DNA of 8,102 bases from Chloroflexota bacterium (lineage in GTDB: Bacteria; Chloroflexota; Anaerolineae; B4-G1; SLSP01), in NCBI GenBank assembly GCA_022707665.1, contig JAKJAE010000107.1, positions 1 to 8,102 on the forward strand. Reading direction: 5' to 3'. The translations under genes and the position numbers were made by a program. Below, piece by piece: positions 1 to 5,240 of this stretch. The notes under the pieces are model-generated. The model saw nothing but the letters and a program-made list of their open reading frames with translations, did not search any database and was not told where the DNA came from. Numbering within the stretch: position 1 is the stretch's first letter; each line of letters begins with the position of its first letter.

Positions 1-70
1 GCATCTTGCCCCCTGCCTCCTGCATCTTGCCCCCTGCCCCCTGCTTCCTGCACCCTGCACCTTGCATCGA
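1..70. repeat. Degenerate 7-bp tandem array downstream of argC
   Basis: Ten consecutive 7-bp units of the form GCNNCNN (mostly GCCCCCT, GCATCTT, GCACCCT) run without interruption from base 1 to base 70. They probably continue beyond the window edge. On the minus (argC sense) strand the units read AGGGGGC, AAGATGC and similar, starting two bases after the argC TAG stop. No reading frame is supported here. The array resembles the short tandemly repeated heptamers known from cyanobacteria and other bacteria, but its sequence differs from the two other arrays in this operon. Confidence 0.9.
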
Positions 71-72
71 GA

Positions 73-1119
73 CTACACCGGATGCAACCCCGGAAATTCC
101 AGCCCTGTTGTCTCAGGCCAGCCGTACATTACGTTCATACACTGCGCCGCGCTGCCGGCTGCGCCTTTCATCAGGTTGTCAATAGCGGAGACGACGATCG
201 CCCGCCCGCCCGGCTCATCCAGCACGAACCCCACGTCGCAGTAGTTGGACCCGGAGAGCAGCTTCGGCTCCGGGAAGCGGTGAAGCCCCCGGCTGGCGCG
301 CACCAACCGCACGAACGGCTCGTCGCCGTAATCCTCGCGGTAGAACTTCCACAAATCGCGCTCCGCCAGCTTCGTCGCCTCGTCCGTGAGCAGACAGTGA
401 CACGTCGCCAACGCGCCGCGCACGATGTCTACCGAGGTCACCGTGAAGTGGAAATGCGGATCGGCGGGATCGAGCTTGAGTTCCTGGATCATCTCCGCGA
501 TGTGCCGGTGTCCGAACGGCGAATACGTCCGCACCACGCCCGACCGTTCGGGATGGTGCGAGCCGGGATTGCCCTTGGCGCCGCCCTCCGATGATCCCAC
601 TTTCACCTCGACGACCGTCTCCCGCACCAGGCCGCGCCTGTAAAGCGGCGCGAGCGCCAGGATCGTCACCGTGGCGTTGCACCCCACCCCGCTGACGTAC
701 TGCGCGCCCGCCATCTCCGCGCGGTGCAGTTCCGGCAAACCGTAGACAAAACGACTCAGCCACTCTGGATGTGGATGCGCGTGCTCGTACCATTTCTCGT
801 AGTCCGCCGGAGTACGCAGGCGAAAGTCGCCGGAAAGGTCCACGACGCGCTCCGCCATCCCGGCGAACTCGTCGATGCGGTTCCACGCTGCGCCATGCGG
901 CAACCCCAGGAACAACACATCGCACGGCTTCAAGTCCGCCAGCCGGCTGAACTTGAGCTGCGTCCGCCCGCGCAAGTTCGGATGCACGAAATGCGCGAAT
1001 TCCCCCGCGTATGTCTCCGACGTGATCTGCGTCACCTCCACGTGCGGATGAAACAACAACAACCTCAACAACTCCCCCCCGGCATACCCGGAAGCGCCAA
1101 CAATTGCAGCTTTGATCAT
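73..1119 (-). CDS. argC: LysW-type N-acetyl-gamma-glutamyl-phosphate / aminoadipyl-phosphate reductase (ArgC/LysY)
   Basis: Cytoplasmic NADPH-dependent reductase that converts an acyl phosphate to the semialdehyde. With LysW next door, the substrate is probably carrier-bound (LysW-aminoadipyl-phosphate for lysine, or LysW-glutamyl-phosphate for arginine) rather than free N-acetylglutamyl-phosphate. The 348-residue length is normal for ArgC. Visible motifs are the Rossmann loop GASGYAG (residues 8-14), the catalytic cysteine Cys147 in GVGCNAT, SHHPERSGV (187-195), the GHRHIAEM segment with His204/His206, and the C-terminal KGAAGSAAQCMN (318-329) close to the ArgC signature. The ATG is preceded by GAGGGGG about 6 bp upstream. 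It is the third gene of lysW-lysX-argC, 132 bp after lysX, and that gap is filled by repeats. The family is very secure; choosing between lysine, arginine or a dual role is not possible from this gene alone. Confidence 0.95.
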   Translation of the reverse strand: MIKAAIVGASGYAGGELLRLLLFHPHVEVTQITSETYAGEFAHFVHPNLRGRTQLKFSRLADLKPCDVLFLGLPHGAAWNRIDEFAGMAERVVDLSGDFRLRTPADYEKWYEHAHPHPEWLSRFVYGLPELHRAEMAGAQYVSGVGCNATVTILALAPLYRRGLVRETVVEVKVGSSEGGAKGNPGSHHPERSGVVRTYSPFGHRHIAEMIQELKLDPADPHFHFTVTSVDIVRGALATCHCLLTDEATKLAERDLWKFYREDYGDEPFVRLVRASRGLHRFPEPKLLSGSNYCDVGFVLDEPGGRAIVVSAIDNLMKGAAGSAAQCMNVMYGWPETTGLEFPGLHPV

Positions 1120-1142
1120 ACTTTCCCCCTCATTATCGAGAG

Positions 1143-1170
1143 GAGTATGAAGTATGGAGTACGGAGTATA
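1143..1170. repeat. Four inverted heptamers facing the lysX-argC array
   Basis: Four 7-bp units read on the plus strand as GAGTATG, AAGTATG, GAGTACG and GAGTATA. They are the reverse orientation of the CCTACTC units that start at 1181 (whose complement is GAGTAGG). The ten bases 1171-1180 separate the two orientations. In the lysX-argC transcript these four units can fold back on the neighbouring array, with about six of seven positions pairing in each unit. Confidence 0.85.
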
Positions 1171-1180
1171 GGGATTCGCC

Positions 1181-1257
1181 CCTACTCCCTACTCCCTACT
1201 CCCTACTCCCTACTCCCTACTCCCTATTCCCTATTCCCTATTCCCTACTCCCTACTC
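1181..1257. repeat. Eleven-unit 7-bp tandem array between lysX and argC
   Basis: Eleven uninterrupted heptamers: six CCTACTC, then three CCTATTC, then two CCTACTC. On the sense (minus) strand this is GAGTAGG repeated, giving GGG runs every 7 bases. The right-hand unit, 1251-1257, contains the last codon (GAG) and the stop (TAG) of lysX, so the array starts inside the coding sequence. The block of three identical CCTATTC variants suggests expansion by copying of neighbouring units. Confidence 0.95.
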
Positions 1258-2103
1258 CCTTTCCCGCGCTACCTGCAACACATAATCGACCATCTTCCCC
1301 GCAATATCCACGTCCACCACTTCGCTCGCGCCGTGGAACTCCGGGGCGTGATTCACCTCGTTGACGAGGATGCGACCATCCAGCGTCTCGAACAAATCCA
1401 CCGAGACCATGCCACCGCCCACAGCCTTCGTCGCCTCACGCGACCAGTGGACGATCTCATCGGTCAGCGGGCAGACGGTGGGCGCGCCGCCGCGCGCGGT
1501 ATTCGTGATCCAGTGCTCGGATTGGCGATAAATGGCGTAGATGACCTCATCGCCCACCACCATCGTGCGGATGTCGCGGCCCGGCTTCTCGATATACTCC
1601 TGGATGTAGACGACATTGTGCTGGTAGCCGCCGAGCGTGGCTTTGTGCTCCAGCAGCGCCTCGGCGGCGTCGCGGTCGTTGACGCGCGCCAGCAGCCGCC
1701 CCCACGAGCCGAACAGCGGCTTGAGCACCACTGGATAGCCAAGCGTCTCGATTGCCTCCAGCGCGGCCTCCGGTGAGAGCGCCATCAACGTGCGCGGCGA
1801 GGGAATCCCCGCCTCGACCAGCGCCGCGCTCGTGAGATACTTGTCACCGCAGGTCGCCACCGTCTTGTGGGGGCTGATACAGGGGATGCCCGCCCCTTCC
1901 AGCCAGCGCGTGACGTAGTACGCCTCCGTGTGGCTCAAGCAGCGGATCAACGCCGCGTCATAATCGCCCGGTCCCGGCGCGCCCACTTCGAAGCGCACCG
2001 CGCGTGGATCGACCCGGTCCCACTCCACGCCCCGCGCATCCAGCGCCGCCGTGATCAGCTTCTCTTCCACCCGCTTGCGGGAATAAAATACAGCAATCCT
2101 CAT
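1252..2103 (-). CDS. lysX: LysX-family ATP-grasp ligase (LysW-aminoadipate/glutamate ligase)
   Basis: Uses ATP to link the alpha-amino group of aminoadipate (lysine route) or glutamate (arginine route) to the C-terminal glutamate of the carrier LysW. It has the RimK-like ATP-grasp layout: an N-terminal MRIAVFYS strand, [18 protein letters not shown] (88-105), the ATP-binding [10 protein letters not shown] (127-136), and the metal/ATP-binding end NEVNHAPEF (248-256), with Asp236 upstream. Length is 283 residues, normal for LysX. I chose the ATG at 2103 because AGGGG lies about 6 bases upstream; an in-frame ATG four codons earlier (2115) has no ribosome binding site. The gene sits between lysW and argC, 122 bp after lysW. 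The final GAG codon and TAG stop lie within a heptamer repeat. Substrate preference cannot be assigned with confidence by eye. Confidence 0.94.
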   Translation of the reverse strand: MRIAVFYSRKRVEEKLITAALDARGVEWDRVDPRAVRFEVGAPGPGDYDAALIRCLSHTEAYYVTRWLEGAGIPCISPHKTVATCGDKYLTSAALVEAGIPSPRTLMALSPEAALEAIETLGYPVVLKPLFGSWGRLLARVNDRDAAEALLEHKATLGGYQHNVVYIQEYIEKPGRDIRTMVVGDEVIYAIYRQSEHWITNTARGGAPTVCPLTDEIVHWSREATKAVGGGMVSVDLFETLDGRILVNEVNHAPEFHGASEVVDVDIAGKMVDYVLQVARERE

Positions 2104-2133
2104 ACCACCCCTCATCTACAAATAGCGGATCAC

Positions 2134-2231
2134 GCCACTCGCAACCCTTAACTCGCCACTCGCCACTCTTAACTCTTAACTCTTAACTCTTAACTTTTAA
2201 CTCTTAACTCGCCACTCGCCACTCGCTACTC
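2134..2231. repeat. Fourteen-unit 7-bp tandem array between lysW and lysX
   Basis: Fourteen consecutive heptamers of three main kinds: TTAACTC (with one TTAACTT), GCCACTC, and single GCAACCC and GCTACTC. On the sense strand they read GAGTTAA, GAGTGGC and GAGTAGC, sharing the GAGT core with the lysX-argC array. The rightmost unit (2225-2231) carries the last codon GAG and stop TAG of lysW. The left end lies about 30 bp before the lysX start, leaving its ribosome binding site free. Confidence 0.93.
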
Positions 2232-2396
2232 CCCCCAATCCTCTTCCACCTCCGGCGCCAATTCCACCTCGAGCGGGTCTACGCTGACGACCTCCAGCTC
2301 CACGCCGCAATCCGGGCATACGACGATTTCGCCTTCCTCGATGCCGTCTTCCAATTCCAGCTCGGCTGCACATTCGGGACATTCTACAGTTTTCAT
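2226..2396 (-). CDS. lysW: Amino-group carrier protein LysW
   Basis: A 56-residue acidic carrier protein. LysX attaches the pathway intermediate to its C-terminal glutamate, and later enzymes modify the bound intermediate; the acidic surface is known to guide them. The sequence begins [10 protein letters not shown] and shows two zinc-binding pairs, CPEC (residues 6-9) and CPDC (27-30), a Glu/Asp-rich second half, and the diagnostic C-terminal EDWGE (52-56) ending on the required glutamate. A strong ribosome binding site (AAAGGAG) lies 9 bases before the ATG. It is the first protein gene of lysW-lysX-argC and follows a terminator hairpin ending 33 bp upstream, which suggests attenuation. The stop codon lies inside the first heptamer of the downstream repeat array. 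The identification is very secure. Confidence 0.95.
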   Translation of the reverse strand: MKTVECPECAAELELEDGIEEGEIVVCPDCGVELEVVSVDPLEVELAPEVEEDWGE

Positions 2397-2428
2397 GACC
2401 TCATCTCCTTTGTTTAGATTTATACAAC

Positions 2429-2463
2429 AAAAAAGCCAGCCCCCTTGTCTTGGGACTGGCTTT
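2429..2463 (-). terminator. Rho-independent terminator / probable attenuator before lysW
   Basis: On the minus strand the arm AAAGCCAG (2463-2456) pairs perfectly with CTGGCTTT (2439-2432). A mismatch and three further G-C pairs close an 8-base loop, and a run of six T follows (2434-2429). The hairpin lies only about 33 bp before the lysW start codon and in its direction of transcription, so it should act on transcripts entering the operon. It could instead simply end the upstream tRNA transcript, but that would require a separate lysW promoter in the 30 bp left, where none is obvious. The plus-strand reading has only three T after the stem, so it is not a convincing terminator in that direction. 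Confidence 0.82.
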
Positions 2464-2492
2464 AGAAAACACTTGCGTTGATAGTCAGGAAC

Positions 2493-2579
2493 CTAAATCG
2501 AAAACCGCCGACCCAGACAAACTGGCTCCGCCATTGTACGGGCGCGACGGACTCGATTGACACCACTGTAATTTGCCAT
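2493..2579 (-). CDS. Candidate arginine-rich leader peptide of the lysW operon
   Basis: A 28-codon frame beginning MANYSGVNRVRRAR and ending GRRFSI, with an AGGA ribosome binding site 6 bases before the ATG (a second in-frame ATG directly precedes it). Six of 28 residues are arginine, four of them in the cluster RVRRAR. The stop lies about 30 bases before the terminator hairpin, and the frame overlaps segments 1 and 2 of the proposed attenuator. I recognise no family. It could be a regulatory leader peptide or a chance frame, since GC-rich DNA favours arginine codons. The start codon overlaps the -10 box of the candidate lysW promoter, so only transcripts from further upstream, such as tRNA read-through, could translate it from this start. 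Confidence 0.4.
   Translation of the reverse strand: MANYSGVNRVRRARTMAEPVCLGRRFSI
2510..2528 (-). promoter_or_regulatory. Leader hairpin, proposed attenuator segments 1 and 2
   Basis: In the leader RNA, GAGCCAG (2528-2522) can pair with CTGGGTC (2516-2510) around a 5-base loop, with a single G-G mismatch. The overlapping segment TTGTCTGGG (2520-2512) can instead pair with CCCAAGACAA (2454-2445) inside the terminator, giving nine pairs with one bulged A. The two pairings exclude each other, and the second would compete with the terminator. This was read by eye, and no folding energies were computed. Confidence 0.5.
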
Positions 2580-2608
2580 CATAATTCCTAAGCTGGTTGA
2601 ATTGTCAA
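2578..2608 (-). promoter_or_regulatory. Candidate sigma-70 promoter for lysW operon
   Basis: A perfect -35 box TTGACA (2608-2603) is followed after 19 bp by TATGAT (2583-2578), five of six matches to the -10 consensus. The spacer is longer than the preferred 17 bp. The -35 box starts at the base next to the tRNA discriminator. Transcription would begin near 2571 and give a leader of about 175 bases that includes the terminator hairpin. Confidence 0.5.
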
Positions 2609-2680
2609 TGGCGAGGATGTGATTCGAACACACAACCAAGGGCTTATGAGTCCCCTGCTCTGCCATTGAGCTACCTCGCC
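2609..2680 (-). tRNA. tRNA with CAT anticodon (elongator Met or Ile2)
   Basis: A 72-base cloverleaf read on the minus strand. It has a perfect 7-bp acceptor (GGCGAGG with CCTCGCC), a D arm GCTC/GAGC, the anticodon loop CTCATAA with CAT, a T arm GTGTG/CACAT around TTCGAAT, and discriminator A. The Watson-Crick 1-72 pair argues against initiator tRNA. CAT can be elongator methionine or, after lysidine modification, isoleucine for AUA; the arm resembles E. coli ileX as well as Met tRNAs, so I leave this open. CCA is not encoded. The last anticodon-stem position (31-39) is an A-G mismatch. It has a strong promoter upstream and lies directly before the lysW leader. Confidence 0.93.
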
Positions 2681-2720
2681 AGAGCCCGCTGCAAGCCGTG
2701 ATCCCTGCAGCGCGAGACGC

Positions 2721-2749
2721 ATTATACGGCAGAACCGCGCTTTCGTCAA
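2721..2749 (-). promoter_or_regulatory. Promoter of the CAT tRNA
   Basis: TTGACG (2749-2744) and a perfect TATAAT (2726-2721) are separated by exactly 17 bp, an almost ideal sigma-70 promoter. The expected start is near 2714, about 34 bases before the mature tRNA. Read-through from it could also supply the lysW operon, since the first terminator hairpin downstream is the one just before lysW. Confidence 0.85.
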
Positions 2750-2797
2750 GCATAACAGAGTCGTTCCGGAGTACAATCCCCGGGGAGGCAGCCATCC

Positions 2798-5044
2798 ATG
2801 GGTCGCGTGGACCCTCCAGACCGCACACAGACACTCGAAGGCACACTGGAACGCATCACGTTCCAGAACGACGAGACCGGCTATACGGTCGCCCGCCTGA
2901 TCCCCAGGGGAAAGACGCACGAGGTGACCATCATTGGGGCGCTGGCCGGGCTGAACGTCGGCGAAGCCGTGCGCCTGAGGGGCGCGTGGGTAACTCACCC
3001 CAAACACGGCCGTCAGTTTGAGGTCAGCTCCTACCAGGTCGAGCTGCCGGCAACCATCGAGGGCATCCGCAAGTACCTCGGTAGCGGTCTGGTGAAGGGT
3101 ATCGGCCCCGCCAATGCAACCCGCATCGTCGACTACTTCGGGCTGCGGACACTGGAGGTCATAGAATCGGACGCCAGCCGCCTTCAGGAGGTGCCCGGCA
3201 TAGGACCCAAGCGCGCCGCGGGTGTAGCGCGGGCGTGGGAAGAGCAGCGGCAGATCAAGGAGATCATGCTCTTCCTGCAGAGCAACGGGGTCAGCGCGAC
3301 GCTTGCAGTGAAGATCTATAAGCAGTACGGAGACCAGGCCGCAACTGTCGTGCGCACCTCACCCTACCGGCTCGCCAAGGATGTGTATGGCATCGGCTTC
3401 AAGACGGCCGACAAGATCGCACGGCAGATGGGCATGGCGGCCGATGCACCCCAGCGCCTCGAAGCCGGCCTGCTGTATGCTCTGGGCAAGGACAGTGATG
3501 CTGGCCACTGCTACGGCACACGCCCGGCACTCCTCGCCGAGGCCTCGAGACTGCTGGAGGTCGAGCCAGCGGCCTGTGAGGTGGCTCTCGCTGCCATCGT
3601 CGATGCCGAAGAGGCCATTGAGATACCACCCGTTGAAGCGTTTCCCGAAGGTGCCATCTACCTCGCGCCCTTCCATTTCGCAGAGCAGGGCGTGGCCAAC
3701 AAACTCAACCAGCTATTGGCGAGCAAGCGCGACCGTCTTGCCCTCTTCCAGACGCTCGACTGGGAAGCGGCCTTTGGGTGGGAGGCGACTCGCAAGCCCA
3801 TTCGCCTGACCCAGGAGCAGCAAGACGGCGTCAAGATGGCGCTCACCGAACGCGTGAGTATCCTCACGGGTGGTCCGGGCACCGGCAAGAGCACGATCAT
3901 GGACAGCCTCATCGACCTGTTGGCGGCCAAGGGTAAGACTGTCCTGCTTGCGGCGCCGACCGGAAGAGCGGCAAAACGCCTGAGTGAGACCACGGGGAAG
4001 CCGGCCAAGACGATACACCGCCTTCTGGAGTTCAGGCCTGGCCAAGCCGCGCAGTTCGCACGCGATGCCACTGACCCACTCGACGCGGATCTGGTGATCG
4101 TGGACGAGGCCTCGATGATCGACATCCTGCTGATGAACCACCTGCTCAAAGCGATCGAAGCGGGAACGCACCTGCTGATCGTGGGCGACGCGGACCAACT
4201 GCCCTCCGTGGGCGCCGGCAACGTGCTCCGCGATCTGATCGACAGTGGCGTGGTCCCCCTGGTCCGGCTTCAGACGATCTTTCGGCAGTCCGAAACCAGC
4301 ACCATCGTGCTCAACGCGCACCGCATCAACCGTGGCGAGCTCCCCCTCTTCACGCGGGAGTCGACGGACTTCTACTTCTTCAAGCAGCCTGAACCTGAAG
4401 CCGCAGCCGATCTGATCGTGGACATCGTCGCACACCGGGTCCCGGACCGCTTTGGCCTGAACCCGGCCACAGACATCCAGGTGCTCTGCCCCATCCACCG
4501 TGGCCCGTGTGGCGTAGCCGCGCTCAACCTGAAACTCCAGCAGCGACTGAATCCTGCGGCACCGGAACGGGCGGCCCTGACCCACGGCTCGCGCGTGGTC
4601 CGAGTCGGTGACCATGTGATGCAGGTCCGCAATGACTATGATCGCCAGGTGTTCAACGGCGATATGGGAACGGTGACGACCATCGACCTCGAGGACCAGA
4701 TCGTCACCGTCGACATCGACGGCGCGTCCATTGCCTACGAGATATCCCAGCTCGATGAGCTCGTGCACGCGTTCGCTGTCAGCATCCACAAGGCGCAGGG
4801 CTCCGAATTCCCCGCAGTGATCGTTCCGATGCTCACCCAGCACTACATGATGCTCCAGCGCAACCTGCTCTATACAGCGATCACGCGCGCCCGGCAGCTC
4901 GTCGTCCTTGTCGGCGACCGCCGGGCGATCGCTATCGCGGTCCACAACAACCAGATTGTGCGACGCAACACCGGCCTCGCAGCGCGCCTGACCGGGCGCT
5001 TCCCCACGACATCCCGACGCCCACGCGCCCCCTACGCAGCCTAG
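2798..5044 (+). CDS. recD2: RecD2-type ATP-dependent 5'-3' DNA helicase
   Basis: Superfamily 1B helicase related to RecD but working without RecBC; family members act in DNA repair and replication-fork maintenance. The 748-residue protein has the full RecD2 layout: an OB-like N-terminal region (about 12-85), helix-hairpin-helix motifs around GIGPANATRI (101-110), VPGIGPKRAAG (132-142) and YGIGFKTADKI (197-207), Walker A GGPGTGKST (358-366), Walker B VIVDEAS (433-439), GDADQLPSVGAG (463-474), SIHKAQGSEF (662-671) and YTAITRAR (692-699). The ATG is preceded by GGGGAGG about 9 bases upstream. The gene stands alone, divergent from the CAT tRNA and followed by tRNA-Gly. No truncation or missing catalytic residue is visible. 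The 451-residue antisense frame across it is a shadow. Confidence 0.96.
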   Translation: MGRVDPPDRTQTLEGTLERITFQNDETGYTVARLIPRGKTHEVTIIGALAGLNVGEAVRLRGAWVTHPKHGRQFEVSSYQVELPATIEGIRKYLGSGLVKGIGPANATRIVDYFGLRTLEVIESDASRLQEVPGIGPKRAAGVARAWEEQRQIKEIMLFLQSNGVSATLAVKIYKQYGDQAATVVRTSPYRLAKDVYGIGFKTADKIARQMGMAADAPQRLEAGLLYALGKDSDAGHCYGTRPALLAEASRLLEVEPAACEVALAAIVDAEEAIEIPPVEAFPEGAIYLAPFHFAEQGVANKLNQLLASKRDRLALFQTLDWEAAFGWEATRKPIRLTQEQQDGVKMALTERVSILTGGPGTGKSTIMDSLIDLLAAKGKTVLLAAPTGRAAKRLSETTGKPAKTIHRLLEFRPGQAAQFARDATDPLDADLVIVDEASMIDILLMNHLLKAIEAGTHLLIVGDADQLPSVGAGNVLRDLIDSGVVPLVRLQTIFRQSETSTIVLNAHRINRGELPLFTRESTDFYFFKQPEPEAAADLIVDIVAHRVPDRFGLNPATDIQVLCPIHRGPCGVAALNLKLQQRLNPAAPERAALTHGSRVVRVGDHVMQVRNDYDRQVFNGDMGTVTTIDLEDQIVTVDIDGASIAYEISQLDELVHAFAVSIHKAQGSEFPAVIVPMLTQHYMMLQRNLLYTAITRARQLVVLVGDRRAIAIAVHNNQIVRRNTGLAARLTGRFPTTSRRPRAPYAA

Positions 5045-5060
5045 TGGCGATCCCAGCATC

Positions 5061-5088
5061 TTGCGCAATCGGCGCCCTATGCTATAAT
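5061..5088 (+). promoter_or_regulatory. Promoter of tRNA-Gly
   Basis: TTGCGC (5061-5066) and a perfect TATAAT (5083-5088) are separated by 16 bp. Transcription would start near 5095, some 12 bases before the tRNA. The promoter begins 17 bp after the recD2 stop. Confidence 0.75.
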
Positions 5089-5106
5089 AGCGAGTGTTGA
5101 GCCAGC

Positions 5107-5181
5107 GCGGGTGTAGTTCAGTGGTAGAACGTCAGCTTCCCAAGCTGAATGTCAGGGGTTCGAATCCCCTCACCCGCTCCA
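5107..5181 (+). tRNA. tRNA-Gly(CCC)
   Basis: A complete cloverleaf: acceptor GCGGGTG with CACCCGC, D arm GTTC/GAAC, anticodon stem TCAGC/GCTGA around TTCCCAA (anticodon CCC), T arm AGGGG/CCCCT around TTCGAAT, and discriminator T as usual for glycine tRNAs. CCA is encoded at 5179-5181, unlike in the CAT tRNA of this window. It decodes GGG. All stems pair fully. Confidence 0.97.
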
Positions 5182-5220
5182 ACGAAAAGATCGCACCGCC
5201 AGAGCGGTGCGATCTTCGTT
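5181..5220. terminator. Long hairpin, probable bidirectional terminator
   Basis: A perfect 13-bp stem (5187-5199 with 5204-5216) closes a CAGA loop. It extends by AACG/CGTT past a two-base bulge, about 17 bp in all. It lies between convergent transcription units, tRNA-Gly on the plus strand and the transglutaminase gene on the minus strand, which ends 21 bp away. The minus-strand exit has CTTTTCGTT and the plus-strand exit CTTCGTTT, so both U tracts are weak to moderate. The stem starts at the last A of the encoded CCA. Confidence 0.8.
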
Positions 5221-5240
5221 TCATCAAGCTCGAGTTGATG

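Noticed and set aside
1143..1257. CRISPR-like array
   Set aside because: Units are 7 bp and contiguous without spacers, so this is a simple tandem repeat.
724..1776. Plus-strand 350-residue open frame with PYSLLPT repeats
   Set aside because: It is antisense to argC and lysX and stays open only because the heptamer array lacks stops in this direction; no recognisable motif.
2104..2115. Upstream ATG giving lysX four extra residues
   Set aside because: No ribosome binding site precedes it, whereas AGGGG is well placed for the ATG at 2103, where the family's conserved N terminus begins.
2397..2608. Lysine riboswitch or T-box in the lysW leader
   Set aside because: I looked for conserved lysine-riboswitch core elements and the T-box sequence near the terminator and saw neither; a peptide-type attenuator fits better.
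2772..2777. TACAAT as -10 box for recD2
   Set aside because: No convincing -35 box lies 16-18 bp upstream, and the leader would be only about 14 bases; too weak to list.
2588..3007. Minus-strand open frames across the CAT tRNA and recD2 start
   Set aside because: They run through a tRNA gene and antisense to recD2. Only the separate downstream 28-codon frame has its own ribosome binding site.
3713..5068. Minus-strand 451-residue open frame
   Set aside because: Shadow of recD2, whose helicase motifs are all intact on the plus strand; the antisense product is His/Asp/Val-rich with no domain.
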